Made by a program: the position numbers and the translations under genes. Shown here piece by piece: positions 37,901 through 48,600 of a stretch of 64,000 nt of DNA (position 1 is its first letter; the number at the start of each line of letters is the position of its first letter). Where the stretch lies: assembly GCA_013398055.1 (NCBI GenBank), contig VZRS01004405.1:1-64000 (forward strand), written 5' to 3'. Origin of the DNA: Ifrita kowaldi (taxonomy: Eukaryota > Chordata > Aves > Passeriformes > Cinclosomatidae). The notes under the pieces were generated by a model that saw only the letters and a list, made by a program, of their open reading frames with translations, made no database searches and was not told where the DNA came from.

Positions 37901-38638
37901 CAGGTGTGGTTAAGGGAGATGTGTTGATTTTTGGAGACTTCAGAAAGGCAAAGAACTGTGATAGCAAGGAGGTTTGATTCTGAGGACAGGAACAATGTTC
38001 AAAGAGGCTTCAGAGAAGCTGCCTGCATCCTTTGCAGCAGCTCTGTCCATGCAGGCAGGTCCCTCCTGCCTCTGAAGGACTGGGCAGACAGAACCGCACT
38101 GGAGGCACTGCCCAACACTTCCCCCCTCCAGGTCCACTGCAATGGAAGGACCGGCAAGTGACTGTCCCAGAGAGCCCCTGACAGTCCTGGGGACAGGAGG
38201 AATGTGCCAGGTCTCCCACCCCACAGGGAGAGTTACTGGTGGCCAAAACACTCCCACAAATGCACATGGTACATTGGGAGCAGGGATCACTTCCGAGCAT
38301 TTGTGCCTGTGGGAAAATGGTTTAGGAGGCTGATTCATCATTTGTTATTCCTTGAAATGTGATTCCTTGAAATGTTATTCCTTGAAATACATTTTTATTT
38401 TCAGGATTCACTCCGGTTTTTCTGTGGGTTTCTTTTTAATGAGTCTGGTATTGATAACAAAAGCTGCTGGAGAGGCCATGGGGAGAGAATTCCTGGTACA
38501 GTGTTATGCAAATTGAGATTCCCAGCAGCAATCCCAGCTCGGTGCAGACCCCTGACTCACACCAAACATCCCCAGGGGGCAGGGAGCCAAGGCCACCTGA
38601 CATAGATGCAGGGAAGGAAAATTCAGCATCCTGCTCAC
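34950..38638. other. Intergenic stretch, no gene recognised
   Basis: No family exon is readable here, although the missing 3' exons of BPIFB6 would be expected on the minus strand. The one notable element is a short telomere-like repeat at 37613-37630. Confidence 0.5.
37613..37630. repeat. Interstitial telomere-like repeat (TTAGGG)
   Basis: The stretch reads gggttagggttagggtta, three telomeric units or nearly so, then diverges. Confidence 0.8.
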
Positions 38639-41600
38639 CCTCAGCAAACTCCTCACTCCAATCTTGGCCTCCAGAACCTCCCTTGCTCTCTGGAAGTCAC
38701 CTTCCATAGAGGGGCTGCTTCCCACACAGAGAATTTTCTCTGCCCTGAACCAGGACAACTTCATCTCTCCAGGCTTTAGGTCAGCTGGATTATGTCATGG
38801 TGACCCTTGTCTATTTTTAACCCACTGTTAGAATAAGCTGTAAAAAACTCAGGCAGAGACAAACGAGGTTCTCTGTGACAGTGCAGGAGTGAGAGGCAGC
38901 GTGAGCCCTCTCACTCACAGAGGGACTGTCCCTCTGCTGCGGTGGCACCAGAGAGCAGCAGCCACGTTACCTTTGCAGAGAGGGAGAGCCGTAGCTTTTC
39001 TTCCAAAACATCCAACTCTGCCTCCAGATTGCTGTACTGCAAGGGCAAAGGAAAAGCAAAAGGGAGTCCCCACCAGGATCCTAGTCCCCCCTAACTGCTC
39101 CATCCCCGTAGGACACCCCACACAGACATATTCCAAACCAACATCCCTGTCTGCTGCCTCACATCTCCCATTTTTCTTAGATTTTCCAGGATTTGCATTT
39201 GGATCAGGTGCTGGGTGCTTTGCTCTGCAGTGAAATGGAACAACAAACTCCAAAGGAAACACTGAGCTGAGGGGAAATCAGCACCTCTGAAAAAATGGAT
39301 TTCAGGAATGTCACCACTCCAAGACCCAGTGCCAGCTAGTAGCACCTACCTTTAAATCCAGCTCTGTGAAAGTTGCACTGGTCAGCAGTGGGGTTCAGCA
39401 AAGGGTACTGGAGGGTCCCAGCAATTCCCAGAGGGATTTCAGCTGCATGGAAGCAAAGAAGGATAACTCACCAGAAATTACCAGGTCTGCACTTTGCCCT
39501 TTGACAGGGGAGGGGAAGGAGATGGGTGGGATGGTGGGATGGAGGGATGGATGCCAACTTACAAATCATGGTGGCGAATTTTGCATTCACAAGGTCGAGC
39601 ACACAGCTGCAGGGTGAGAAGAAAGGTGTGAGAGAACCTTGCACAGACACTTCTGGTGGGAGCAGAGCTTTGAGGCTGCCAGACCAGTGCAGATCCCACC
39701 CACAAACACCAGGAGCCTCCACTGTTGGTTACACAGACCAGGGCTTGCCTCAGTTTCTCTGTCCCTGGCTGAATTGGATTATTCTGGATTAAACCTGCCT
39801 TAAGCTGAGCAAAGAGCAGGGCCAGAGCCCCACAGGTATCTGACCAAAAAGGACTGACTTTATGACATGTTAGGAGGCTGCAAGTTGCCCTTTGACAAGC
39901 CTTTGGGAACCAGGTGCTCAACCCCAAGGGCAGCTCTGTCTGTGCACCACATCCCTACCCTCCAGGCTGGGACAAGGAGGCTTCCAGCAGCACCACTGCA
40001 TTTGCTGCATAAACCCAGGAATGGCTGGAAATGCTCCTTTTCACCAGTCTGAAAGCTCCTTTGTGTGGCAAAACTGTGAAACCAGTTATGGTGCACTGAG
40101 AAGAAGGAGGAGGTGGAGGAGGAGGAGGAGGAGGAGGAGAGGGAGGAGGAGATGATCTCTGGGAAACAAGGAGGGGACTTACCAGAGCTGGCAGCACTTT
40201 GTGAAAGGTGCAGTGAAAGACCCTGCTCATGACTTGGGCCTCACACTGGGCAGGGAGAACACGTCACCCCCAGAGCCCTCGTGCACGCAGCAATAATTAT
40301 TTATTGAAGATCAAAAGGTGGGGAAATCACACACTAAAGAAACTGATCTGGTACGGATTAGGGCAAAATATGCCTCATGTCTAATAAAATGTGTTTTCTC
40401 TCTTTGCAAATCTTTTCTCAAGAATGCCATCTTCTGGTTTTAAAGGAAGCTGAAGGTTTTTATCCCTAAAAGAAACTCTGACAGTCTGGGCGTACAAAAC
40501 AGACAAATATGCACATTGCATGGAATAGCACAACTAGAGCTGGCCTGAATTTATCCATAAAACCTTTGGTTTTGTAAAAAAAAGGAAAAAAAGAACTGCA
40601 AAAAGTATCTGTGTGCTGCAGAAATCCAAACCTGAAGGCTGAAACATCTAATAGTGCTGTTACCTCTCCCTTAGGAATTGCCAATCCCAGCACACCAGTG
40701 ATGTGTCCTTTGGGACTTACCTGCTGGGAGAGTTGGTTCTAACACTGACAAAGGGGGTGTGGGAGGTCCTGGGGCTGAACCCAGGGGTGCCTGTGGTGTC
40801 CTGCCCCAGCTGCCCTCTGACTATCAGGTTTGCAACCAGAGCATTTTCCATGTTTCCTTTTGTAAAGCTGCTCAGAGCAAAGTTTGGTCAGCACAGGATA
40901 AACCGCAGGGAGGAGCGAGTCTCCCAGATCCCCCAGCTGTGCTCTCCATGGGCACTGGCTCCCATTCACCTTTTCCCAGTGATGCTCATTTGGACTAAGG
41001 CAAGAAGAACCCCGAGCCAGGGGAGAACACCAGAGAGATCACCAGGGAACAGAAACTTTTCACCTTCAGCCTGAAGGAAAGACAGAGGCAAAGAGCTGGG
41101 TAAGGGGGAACAGCCAGAGCCTGATGTGCAGGATTTGATGCTTACAGCAAGGTCACCTCTCGCTGATATTCTCATTACCTTTTTTCTTCCTCTTCTTGTT
41201 CAAACCTTCCATTTAAAACTACTTTTAAATTTAGAAACATGTTTCTTCCTAACGAAAAATCACACAGTCTAATTTTGAAAAAAGTCAGGAAAAAACTGTT
41301 TTGGCATCCGGACATCTCCATGCCCCCATCCAGCATGGATCTGGGGGATGGAGGGCCAGCTTTGATCCCTCAGAAACTTGGGGGTTTCATTGGGACATCA
41401 TGGACAAAAGCTGGGCCCCCTCACACTGCAGAGCTGTGACACCTGCCCTGGATGGTGCTGAGGCAGGAGCTGATGCGCTTTGTTGCCTTTAAGTTACGGT
41501 TTCTCCGTGTGTTTGTAGACACAGCCAAGCAGAAAATCACCAGCTTTAATATCCCACTTGTTAGTGGGGAGTGATTCGTGGCTGCCTCCGGGCTGACACT

Positions 41601-41773
41601 TCCCAACCTCCCACTTTTATTTGCTTGTCCCCAGTTCCGGGCTCGCAGTGCGAGGCTGCGGCTCATCACTCACCCCGAGATGCCTTTCGTGGGTTTGGTG
41701 TTAGGCTTTTTTTTCATGCCTTCCTCTGCCATTTTCTGAAGAACATCACTCCCATTTAGAGCAGCTGAGACTG
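38639..41773 (-). pseudogene. BPIFB6: BPIFB6 pseudogene
   Basis: Recognisable exons, right to left: 41773-41674 (VLQKMAEEGMKKKPNTKPTK, the BPIFB6 signature), 41070-40970, 40867-40721 (FTKGNMENALVANLIV, intact length), 40245-40183 (ends FHKVLPAL), 39606-39563 (VLDLVNAK), 39442-39350 (IPLGIAGTLQY), 39036-38971 (NLEAELDVLEEKLRLSL), 38737-38639 (weak). Against the exon sizes of intact relatives, 41070-40970 is 101 nt instead of 105, 40245-40183 is 63 instead of 64, 39606-39563 is 44 instead of 61, and 39442-39350 is 93 instead of 92. Each shifts the frame, and the residues confirm a frame change inside three of them. Three central exons and the terminal exons are missing, no signal exon was found, and the domain cysteine expected in the 40721 exon is absent. 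Splice sites are mostly preserved. Confidence 0.87.
40101..40150. repeat. (GGA)n microsatellite
   Basis: Purine-rich GGA run with single interruptions, inside an intron of the BPIFB6 remnant. Confidence 0.95.
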
Positions 41774-44195
41774 CTGGAGAATTTGCAGAATATGAGTTCA
41801 GCATAGACCCCCCAGAGAGGAGCCTGTGCTGGAGGGTGAGGGGTTGCAGTGCTCCCACTGTACTGTATGAAACATCTCTATTAACATATTCCATCCCAAC
41901 ACACCCAGGACCCCTGCTGATCTTCTGGAGAGAGGTAAGGAACAGTCAGGCTCTAAAACCTGACTGAGAAAGAGGAGAACCGAAAGAATTAAAGGCCTGG
42001 GTGATACCCTTGTGTGAGCAGATCCCTGAGGGTTTCCAGCATCCCCCAATACAAATAATTTCACTGATAAATCTAAAAGTCTGGGTAAGCTCTCAGTCTT
42101 GGGTCCCAAATGAGAGCTCCCAGGCAACAGAGACTTGTGCACCAAGTCTGAAGGAAAAACCTGATCTGCTTAATGACATGGTACAGACAGAAGTGGGAGC
42201 AGGGAGAAACCTACGATGGGCAGTGGTAAATTCTGCCCTTGGAGCCACACGTGTGATTGTGACTCTTGGATGAGCAGCTCTCACTCCCCAAAGGCTCATG
42301 GGGCTGTGCAAACACTGGGGGAGGACGTGGGCTCAGCTGGGGGATAACCCAGTGAAAATTCTGCTAACCTCAATAATATTCTTACTGATTTCCGGCAGCG
42401 TTGGAGTGGGGGTGACAAGAACACTCACCTGCCAAGAGAATGGGGTCCTCAGCCCCAACCCTGTCCTAACTCCACCATGGGAGATCCATCCATCCCACCA
42501 GACTGCAAACGGGCTGCACAGAACTCTCCTGCAGGCTGCTGCTGTCCCTGCGGCTGCCCCTTAGACTTGTGGCCACCACTGCGTCCTAACCCATCTCCGC
42601 CTGGGTACCCCACCCAGCAGGACCCAGCTCTGGGAGCTCAGCCTGGTGAGGTAATGCAGCACAAAGTAATTTATTTCCTCTCTTCATTTCTGTATAAAAC
42701 TTGTCATGAGGTTTAATCCGTCATTACCTCCCTCCCAGAGCTGTGCTCAGTGGCCCGCTGCTAAGCCCAGACAAGGAGATTTACATCTTATCTAACAGGA
42801 GTGTAAGATTTATGGATAACTCCCGACAAGGAGCACATCATGCCAGAAAGACACTTTTGTGCTAGTAACTTGATCAGTCATTATGCTGTGAGTTGACATC
42901 TAATTAAGCCTCCATAGGCATCATCAGGTCCAGAACAGCTCTTCAGGAGGAGAAAATCCACCTCTAAGCACCGTGGTGGCAGCTTATCCCCAACCCTTGC
43001 ACTGCTGGAAGAGATAATAACGCTCCCCAGAAAATCCCCAATCTCAGGGAGAGCTGACGAGATGACCGGCACTGGAAAAAGGAATCACAGGGGCAAATTC
43101 CCAGCTGCTGCTCTAAAACACAGCAAAGACTCATTTCTCAGAGACTTTTCTAGGCTGTGTCCATCTCCCTACCAAAGTCAGATCCCACAAAACACCTTCC
43201 GTGGCCGCAGGGGACTCGTCTGAGGGTTACAACCTTCTCAATGGATTTACTTTTCTGAACACATTTCTTGCCTCCCAATGGGCCGCCTACATCAGCGTGG
43301 GAGCGTAAATCCTGCTCTCCCTTGGCAGGCTGCTCGATCTTCATATTTTCTCTTGACACTGCTTCCAGGATGCCTTCGGTGGAAATGCACAGCATGGCTG
43401 GAATGCTGCTTTTCTTGGCATTTCCCTGTCATGCTGAGCAGGAAAGAGGAGTGCTGAGGAGAGCCAAGGGCTTTGAACGTGTCAAGATGCACCTGGAACC
43501 AGCAGCCGGCACCTCACATCACTGATGCACAAAGGACAATGGCTGCTGCACAGGCTGCAGGTGTTTCAACAAGCCCTGAACACCTCACCCCACTGCCAAG
43601 GCAGCCAGACCAAAATGGGCAACTCAACCCTCTCTGGGAGACTGGTCATGCCTCAAAGCTGAGGTCACAAGCATTGGGGAGGGATGGGGGGAAGTCAGAA
43701 CACAAAGGGGAGCTGCTGAGGCCAGGGAGGGTGTGTGTGTATGGTGTTTGCAGGGGGTCCGTGCTCTGTCCTCCAGGCCAAAAGGAAGCCAGGAGAATAC
43801 GATGGACATCAAGCACAGGAAGGAGGGGAACTCTTATTCCCTCCCATGAATGCTTTCACTGCCTGTACAGACATTATCAAAGAGAGGGGATGTCAGCCAC
43901 CATTTTTTCAGCCAGTTGTAATAAATATTGCCAGTGGCTTCTTGTTGGGGATGGGTTAAAGAAAGGAAGGGATTATTGCACATGGGCCATTTATGATCTT
44001 CTGTCTGGTCTAAAACTCAGCAGAAGTGAACCCAATAGAAACACTTCTGTTACCTTCAACAGACTTACCCAGACCTGATGGAAAAGGAGAACATCCTTAA
44101 TAAATTGCCAGGATCTCCTTCAGGTCATGCGCTGATCTCATCCCTTCTGGTCTGAGCTGCTCATCTGGGAGAGTGACACAAACCACAGCAGCCTC
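41774..44195. other. Stretch between BPIFB6 remnant and TENP, no gene recognised
   Basis: The first exon and promoter of BPIFB6 should lie at the left of this interval; I find no convincing signal exon. A frame at 43397-43525 (+) starts with a hydrophobic run but has no family motif, so it is not called. Confidence 0.5.
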
Positions 44196-44590
44196 TCGTA
44201 GAATCCTGGAATGGTCTGGCTTGTGAAGGACCTTAAAGCTCATCTCATTTCAACCCCCTGACATGGGCAGGGACACCTTCCTCAAGACGGTTCCCACCAT
44301 CCACCCTGATCTTGAACACTTCCAGGGATGGAGCAGCCACAGCTTCTCTGGGCAACCTGTGCCAGGGTCTCACCACCCTCACATGGAAGAATTTCTTCCT
44401 AATCTCTAACATAACCCTGCACTCTGTCGGTTTAAGGCCATTGCCACTTGTCCTGTCATTCCATGCCATCATCACAAGTCCCTCTCCAGCTCTCTCAGAG
44501 CCCCTTTAGGCACTAGAAGGGGCTCTAAGGTCTCCCTGGAGCCTTCTCTTCTCCAGGCTGAACAACTCCAGCTCTCTCAGAGTGTCCATA
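44196..44590 (-). mobile_element. CR1 LINE, 3' portion
   Basis: About 395 bases match the CR1 3' region. The plus strand begins tagaatcctggaatggtctgg, runs through cacttccagggatgg and ggcaacctgtgccag, and ends in ccttctcttctccaggctgaac, so the element's sense strand is minus. It is 5'-truncated and lies about 330 bases upstream of the TENP TATA box. Confidence 0.92.
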
Positions 44591-44922
44591 GCAGCGGTGG
44601 ACATGGAGGTGCTGTCCCCGTGGTGTTCAGAAGAAAGGGTGGCTGCAGAGCAAAGAAACCCACCTGTTTGCTTTCTAACAATGTTTGATTTCTTGGCACC
44701 CTCCACCCAGAGGCCTTTCTTTGTGCTCCTCAGGAACACCACAGTGAAGACAAGCTGCCCCAGCACCTGCTGTTCAATCCTTCACCTTGCCAGGTCAGCG
44801 GCCAAAGTAATCACGTCTATAGGGAAACAATAAAAATGGTACAGAAAACAAAGCGTCCCCCCAGTGTCCTGGTTCCCAGCCCTCTTTGCCAATTCCTGCC
44901 CCATCAGCCTTGGCTGGGAGGA

Positions 44923-44930
44923 TATATAAA
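44923..44930 (+). promoter_or_regulatory. TATA box of TENP (TATATAAA)
   Basis: TATATAAAAGCAGCAG lies about 30 bases before the inferred start of a noncoding exon. The same core plus AAAGCAGC also occurs in the promoter near 20690 on the other strand, so the BPIF promoters may share ancestry. Confidence 0.75.
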
Positions 44931-44954
44931 AGCAGCAGAATTCCTCGGTGTGGC

Positions 44955-45005
44955 CGTGGCAAGACACAGACTGAGTCAGAAGAGCGGGAAGACCAGCCAG
45001 GAGAG
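44955..45005 (+). other. Predicted noncoding first exon of TENP
   Basis: It runs from the inferred transcription start to a donor (GAGAG then gtaaag), with the next exon starting at 45635, eight bases before the TENP ATG. The 5' end is approximate. Confidence 0.55.
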
Positions 45006-45011
45006 GTAAAG

Positions 45012-45173
45012 ATGCTTTGCAAACTGAATAGCTTGATACGGGCAGTGCTCCTACTTACTGTTGTGTGTCTCCATAAGGGTCAGCACTCACCAGAAGTGAT
45101 GCTTTCTGCAAAGACTGAGATAAATATGTATGTTTTCTGCAGGTTAAGCTTTCTGAATTACTTGTTTTTGTAA
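45012..45173 (+). other. 53-codon ORF with signal-peptide-like start, inside TENP intron 1
   Basis: It begins 7 bases after the predicted first-exon donor and encodes MLCKLNSLIRAVLLLTVVC and onward, a basic start followed by a hydrophobic stretch. An attaaa hexamer follows at about 45187. If the donor is not used, a short transcript from the TATA box would carry this ORF first. It has no recognised homologue and could be chance. Confidence 0.25.
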
Positions 45174-45642
45174 TGTTGTAAGAGCATTAAAGACATTATA
45201 AACGATTCCCAAATGTTTTTCCGAGACAGATAACACTTTCACCTTTTCATTTGACTTTATACCTCCTCCATAACTTCCATTCCTTCCTCTATTAATTTTA
45301 GCTTCTGTTTATTTGCTGTTTTTATACCAGTTGTGGCCATTCTGTGCTCCTCAGCAAGTGAGATATTGCTGCAGGCACTTTTCTATCTCACAGGATTGCA
45401 GAGGCTCTTCAAGGCTGAGCCTTCTGTCAGTGCTTTTAAGACACCACACGAGAGCTGTGGGTTGTTACTGCACCGAAACTGACAAGCTCCACACCACAGC
45501 CCCAATCAAGGAGCAGATCTGTGGCTCTGTGCCTCAGTGGCCAGGCAAGGGCTGTGCTGTTCTGACCAGGCTGCGGTGGGTGCCCTCTTCCTCCTCCTCC
45601 CCCTCCTCCTCTTTTTCTCCTCCTCCTCCTCCAGGCGCTGGC

Positions 45643-48600
45643 ATGGCGATGCTCCGCACCCTGAGCATCCTCCTGAGCCTCCTGGTCCCAGCTCACACCA
45701 CCAGGTCACCCGACTGTGGTGGCATCCTCACCCCCTCTGGACTGAGATACCGTAAGTGCAGACCCACATCTCCCACGCCAGCAGCAGGGAGGGGAGGCAG
45801 GGACATCTTCCTCTCCATTGGTGAAACACCAACCGCTGGCACCAGAATCCTGTGCCACTACTCAGCTCACCTGCCTCACCCCCTGCCCATTGCTAGCAGC
45901 AGGGGGTTGGTAAGGGATGGAAATGGGTTTCAGTCTGTCCATCGGGACACAAGCCCCAGAGGCTCCCATAAAACATCTGCCCTGTTTCGCAGTTGCTGAA
46001 GTTTCAAAGCCACATGCAGAGTCGGTCCTCAGGCACGACCTCATGGCCCCGCCAGCCCCAGACCCGTCTCCCATCTCTCCAAGCAGGTGAGCTGCCCTCT
46101 CGTGCCCAGAATTTGCTGCCATACCCCTGGTTCACACTGGTGTTTGAATATTGTCACAGAAGGCACTTTGCCAGTGAGGGCAAAAATCCTCCTGGAGAGC
46201 AGGAGGTTTAGAAACGAGCTCCTGGCTCCTTCTTTGGGGTCCAAGGGTAGCAGAACCCACACTGCCCTCAGGGCGTGGATTTATCTGTGCAGTTCTTGTG
46301 AACTTTTGGGGTTTCTCAGGGACTGTGTATCAGTCTGTGCTGGTCTCCCAACACTTTCCTTTCTGCTCCAGCAGGAACCAAATTACATCTGTCAAAGTTG
46401 ACAAGTTTTCCCTGACCCTGATCCCTGACACGGGGATGCGGCTGAACATCGAGGTGGACCTCGGCATCACATCTGCCCCGTGAGTGCCGGGGCTGCAGGG
46501 CTGGAACCAGCCCAAGCTCAAGGCTGGAGTGACAAGGCACCTGCAGGAGCAAGGACAGCCTAGGGGGAGTGTGGCCAGGAGCACCTCCAGCTCCAGCCTC
46601 TTCTTCTCCTCCCCATCACAGCTCAGCCACCAAGGAGATGAGACTGTCCATCCTGGCAGACCTCCACGTGGAGATGAACCCTGAAGGGAACCTGGAGCTG
46701 GTGACCTCTGACTGCAAACCCACCCTGGAGGAGGTGCAGAGCACTGAGGACAGGGACAGGTCAGCCCCACAGTTTTCCTCCCTGTGGGATTTGGGTAATG
46801 GGTGAAAGAAGAAACTGAGGCACGAGTGTTTCTAGGCTGGAAAGTGATTGGATTGAGACTTGCTCACCGCCCTCAAAGCTAACAAAGGCCAATACTAAAA
46901 CTTTACCTTCATGGGAGGAACTTTCATCTACTTTTGGAGTGGTTTCCCCATTTTAGGAGAGTTTCAGTCTGTCACAAAGGAGCGGTATTTTTAGAGTTGT
47001 GCAGCTGGAATGCTTTTAATGCAAGTCCAGTGGTAATTCTCTGCTGGTTTGGGATTCTGAATAGTAATTATAGCTTAATAGATGATAGAAAACAATGGTA
47101 ATTCTGTCTCTGGATGCCTTTTGGGTCAGATAAAAGACACTCACCCACCTTTGGCTGATCTGGTTCTCTCCTAACTTCTGTTCTGTTGTTTTCACCCAGC
47201 AAGTCCTCAGGATCGGACGTGGACAAGCAGATCAACATCGAAAAAGTAAGATAAAGTTTGTAAAGGCATGAGACAGCGTTGTACAGGTCTGTAGGAATTA
47301 GAGCACTTTATGGTGCTTTTCCAGATCTCTCCCACAGCCCTGTGCTCACTGGACACTGCCATCATCCCCTGGCTCCTGCTACCAGATGATGGGGATGCCC
47401 ACCTCAGAGGCATTCCAGGGAAACTCAGTGCCAGCGAACCCCCATGTTCATCTATCACCTCTCTTTTTGTTCTTTATTCCATAGATTTGCCTGGAAGTCT
47501 CCAAGTTGCTGCTCTTCCCAAACGAACGGCTGATGTCTCTGGCAGGTGGGCAGTTGGCTTTCAGTCCCATTATGGATTGAGGGTTTCAAGGATCATTTTG
47601 GAGCAGGTTAATGAGGTGGGACAAATTCCTACCCTGTAGCAGCAGAGGCTCTGCTGCCATCATCTCCCCGGGGCCCTGCTCCCTCTGCCCATCTCTTTCC
47701 CTGTCTTTTTCCCTCGGGAAACCCAGACACTTCCCAGAGCCAAGCCCCTGTCACTGCTTCCTTCCTCTTACTGAGCATCCCTCTGCTCCGTTTGCAGCTC
47801 CATTCCCCATCACACCAAGCTGCCAGGTCCAGTACCTGCCCCTGGCTGCCCCCATGTACTCCGAGCAGGGAATCATCATCTCTTTGCAAGTAAGTCCTTA
47901 CTTTTCATCTCTCATAGCCTAGCTCCAGTCCTCGGAAGAGCTGCTTCCACCCAGTGCTACAGCCCTGAGACACCTGAAATTCATTTTCTTTCTGCCTGTG
48001 TCCCTGCAGACCACTTTCCAAGTGGCAGGGACAGTGATCCCCCTGCCAGTCAGCCCTGTGCCTTTCAGCATGCCCGAGCCAGCGAGGTCCAGCCCTTCCC
48101 ACCTCATCCTGGCTTTCTCTGAGCACTTCTACACCAGCTTATTCTCTGCATTGGAAGAGTCTGGAGCCCTCAACGTGAGCCTCCTGGTGAGTGGAGCAGG
48201 GCAGGAAGGAAGGAGTGGGAGATACACACTTGGAGGGACAGCCCTGCCCTGGGAATGACTTGGAGGAGCCACATGCCCTGCGTGGAAATAAGAGTGTGTC
48301 CAAGCACCTGCAGGAGTCACAGCCCCTCACCCCCAAGCTCCTAAAAATATTCCTGGTCTAAAGGAGCATGGAGAGTTTGCCATGAGGAATCACCTGCACA
48401 CTGCTCCTGGCACGGGCTGGTGTGAGGAGGGCTTCTGCACGTACCCAGGGGTGGGATGGTGCTCATCAGAGGGGCTGCATGGCCACGCTGGACATGAGCC
48501 CTGGAGCAGCAGCCCTGGGCAACCATTGGTCTGATCATGAGCTGTGCTTGGTGTTTCAGAGCTCGCTGACCACGGCCACCTTGGCTGAGAGGATCACTCA

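Noticed and set aside
43397..43525. Plus-strand frame starting with a hydrophobic run (MAGMLLFLAFPCHAEQ)
   Set aside because: No TATA box, no donor continuing into a known exon and no family match; upstream in-frame Met codons also exist.
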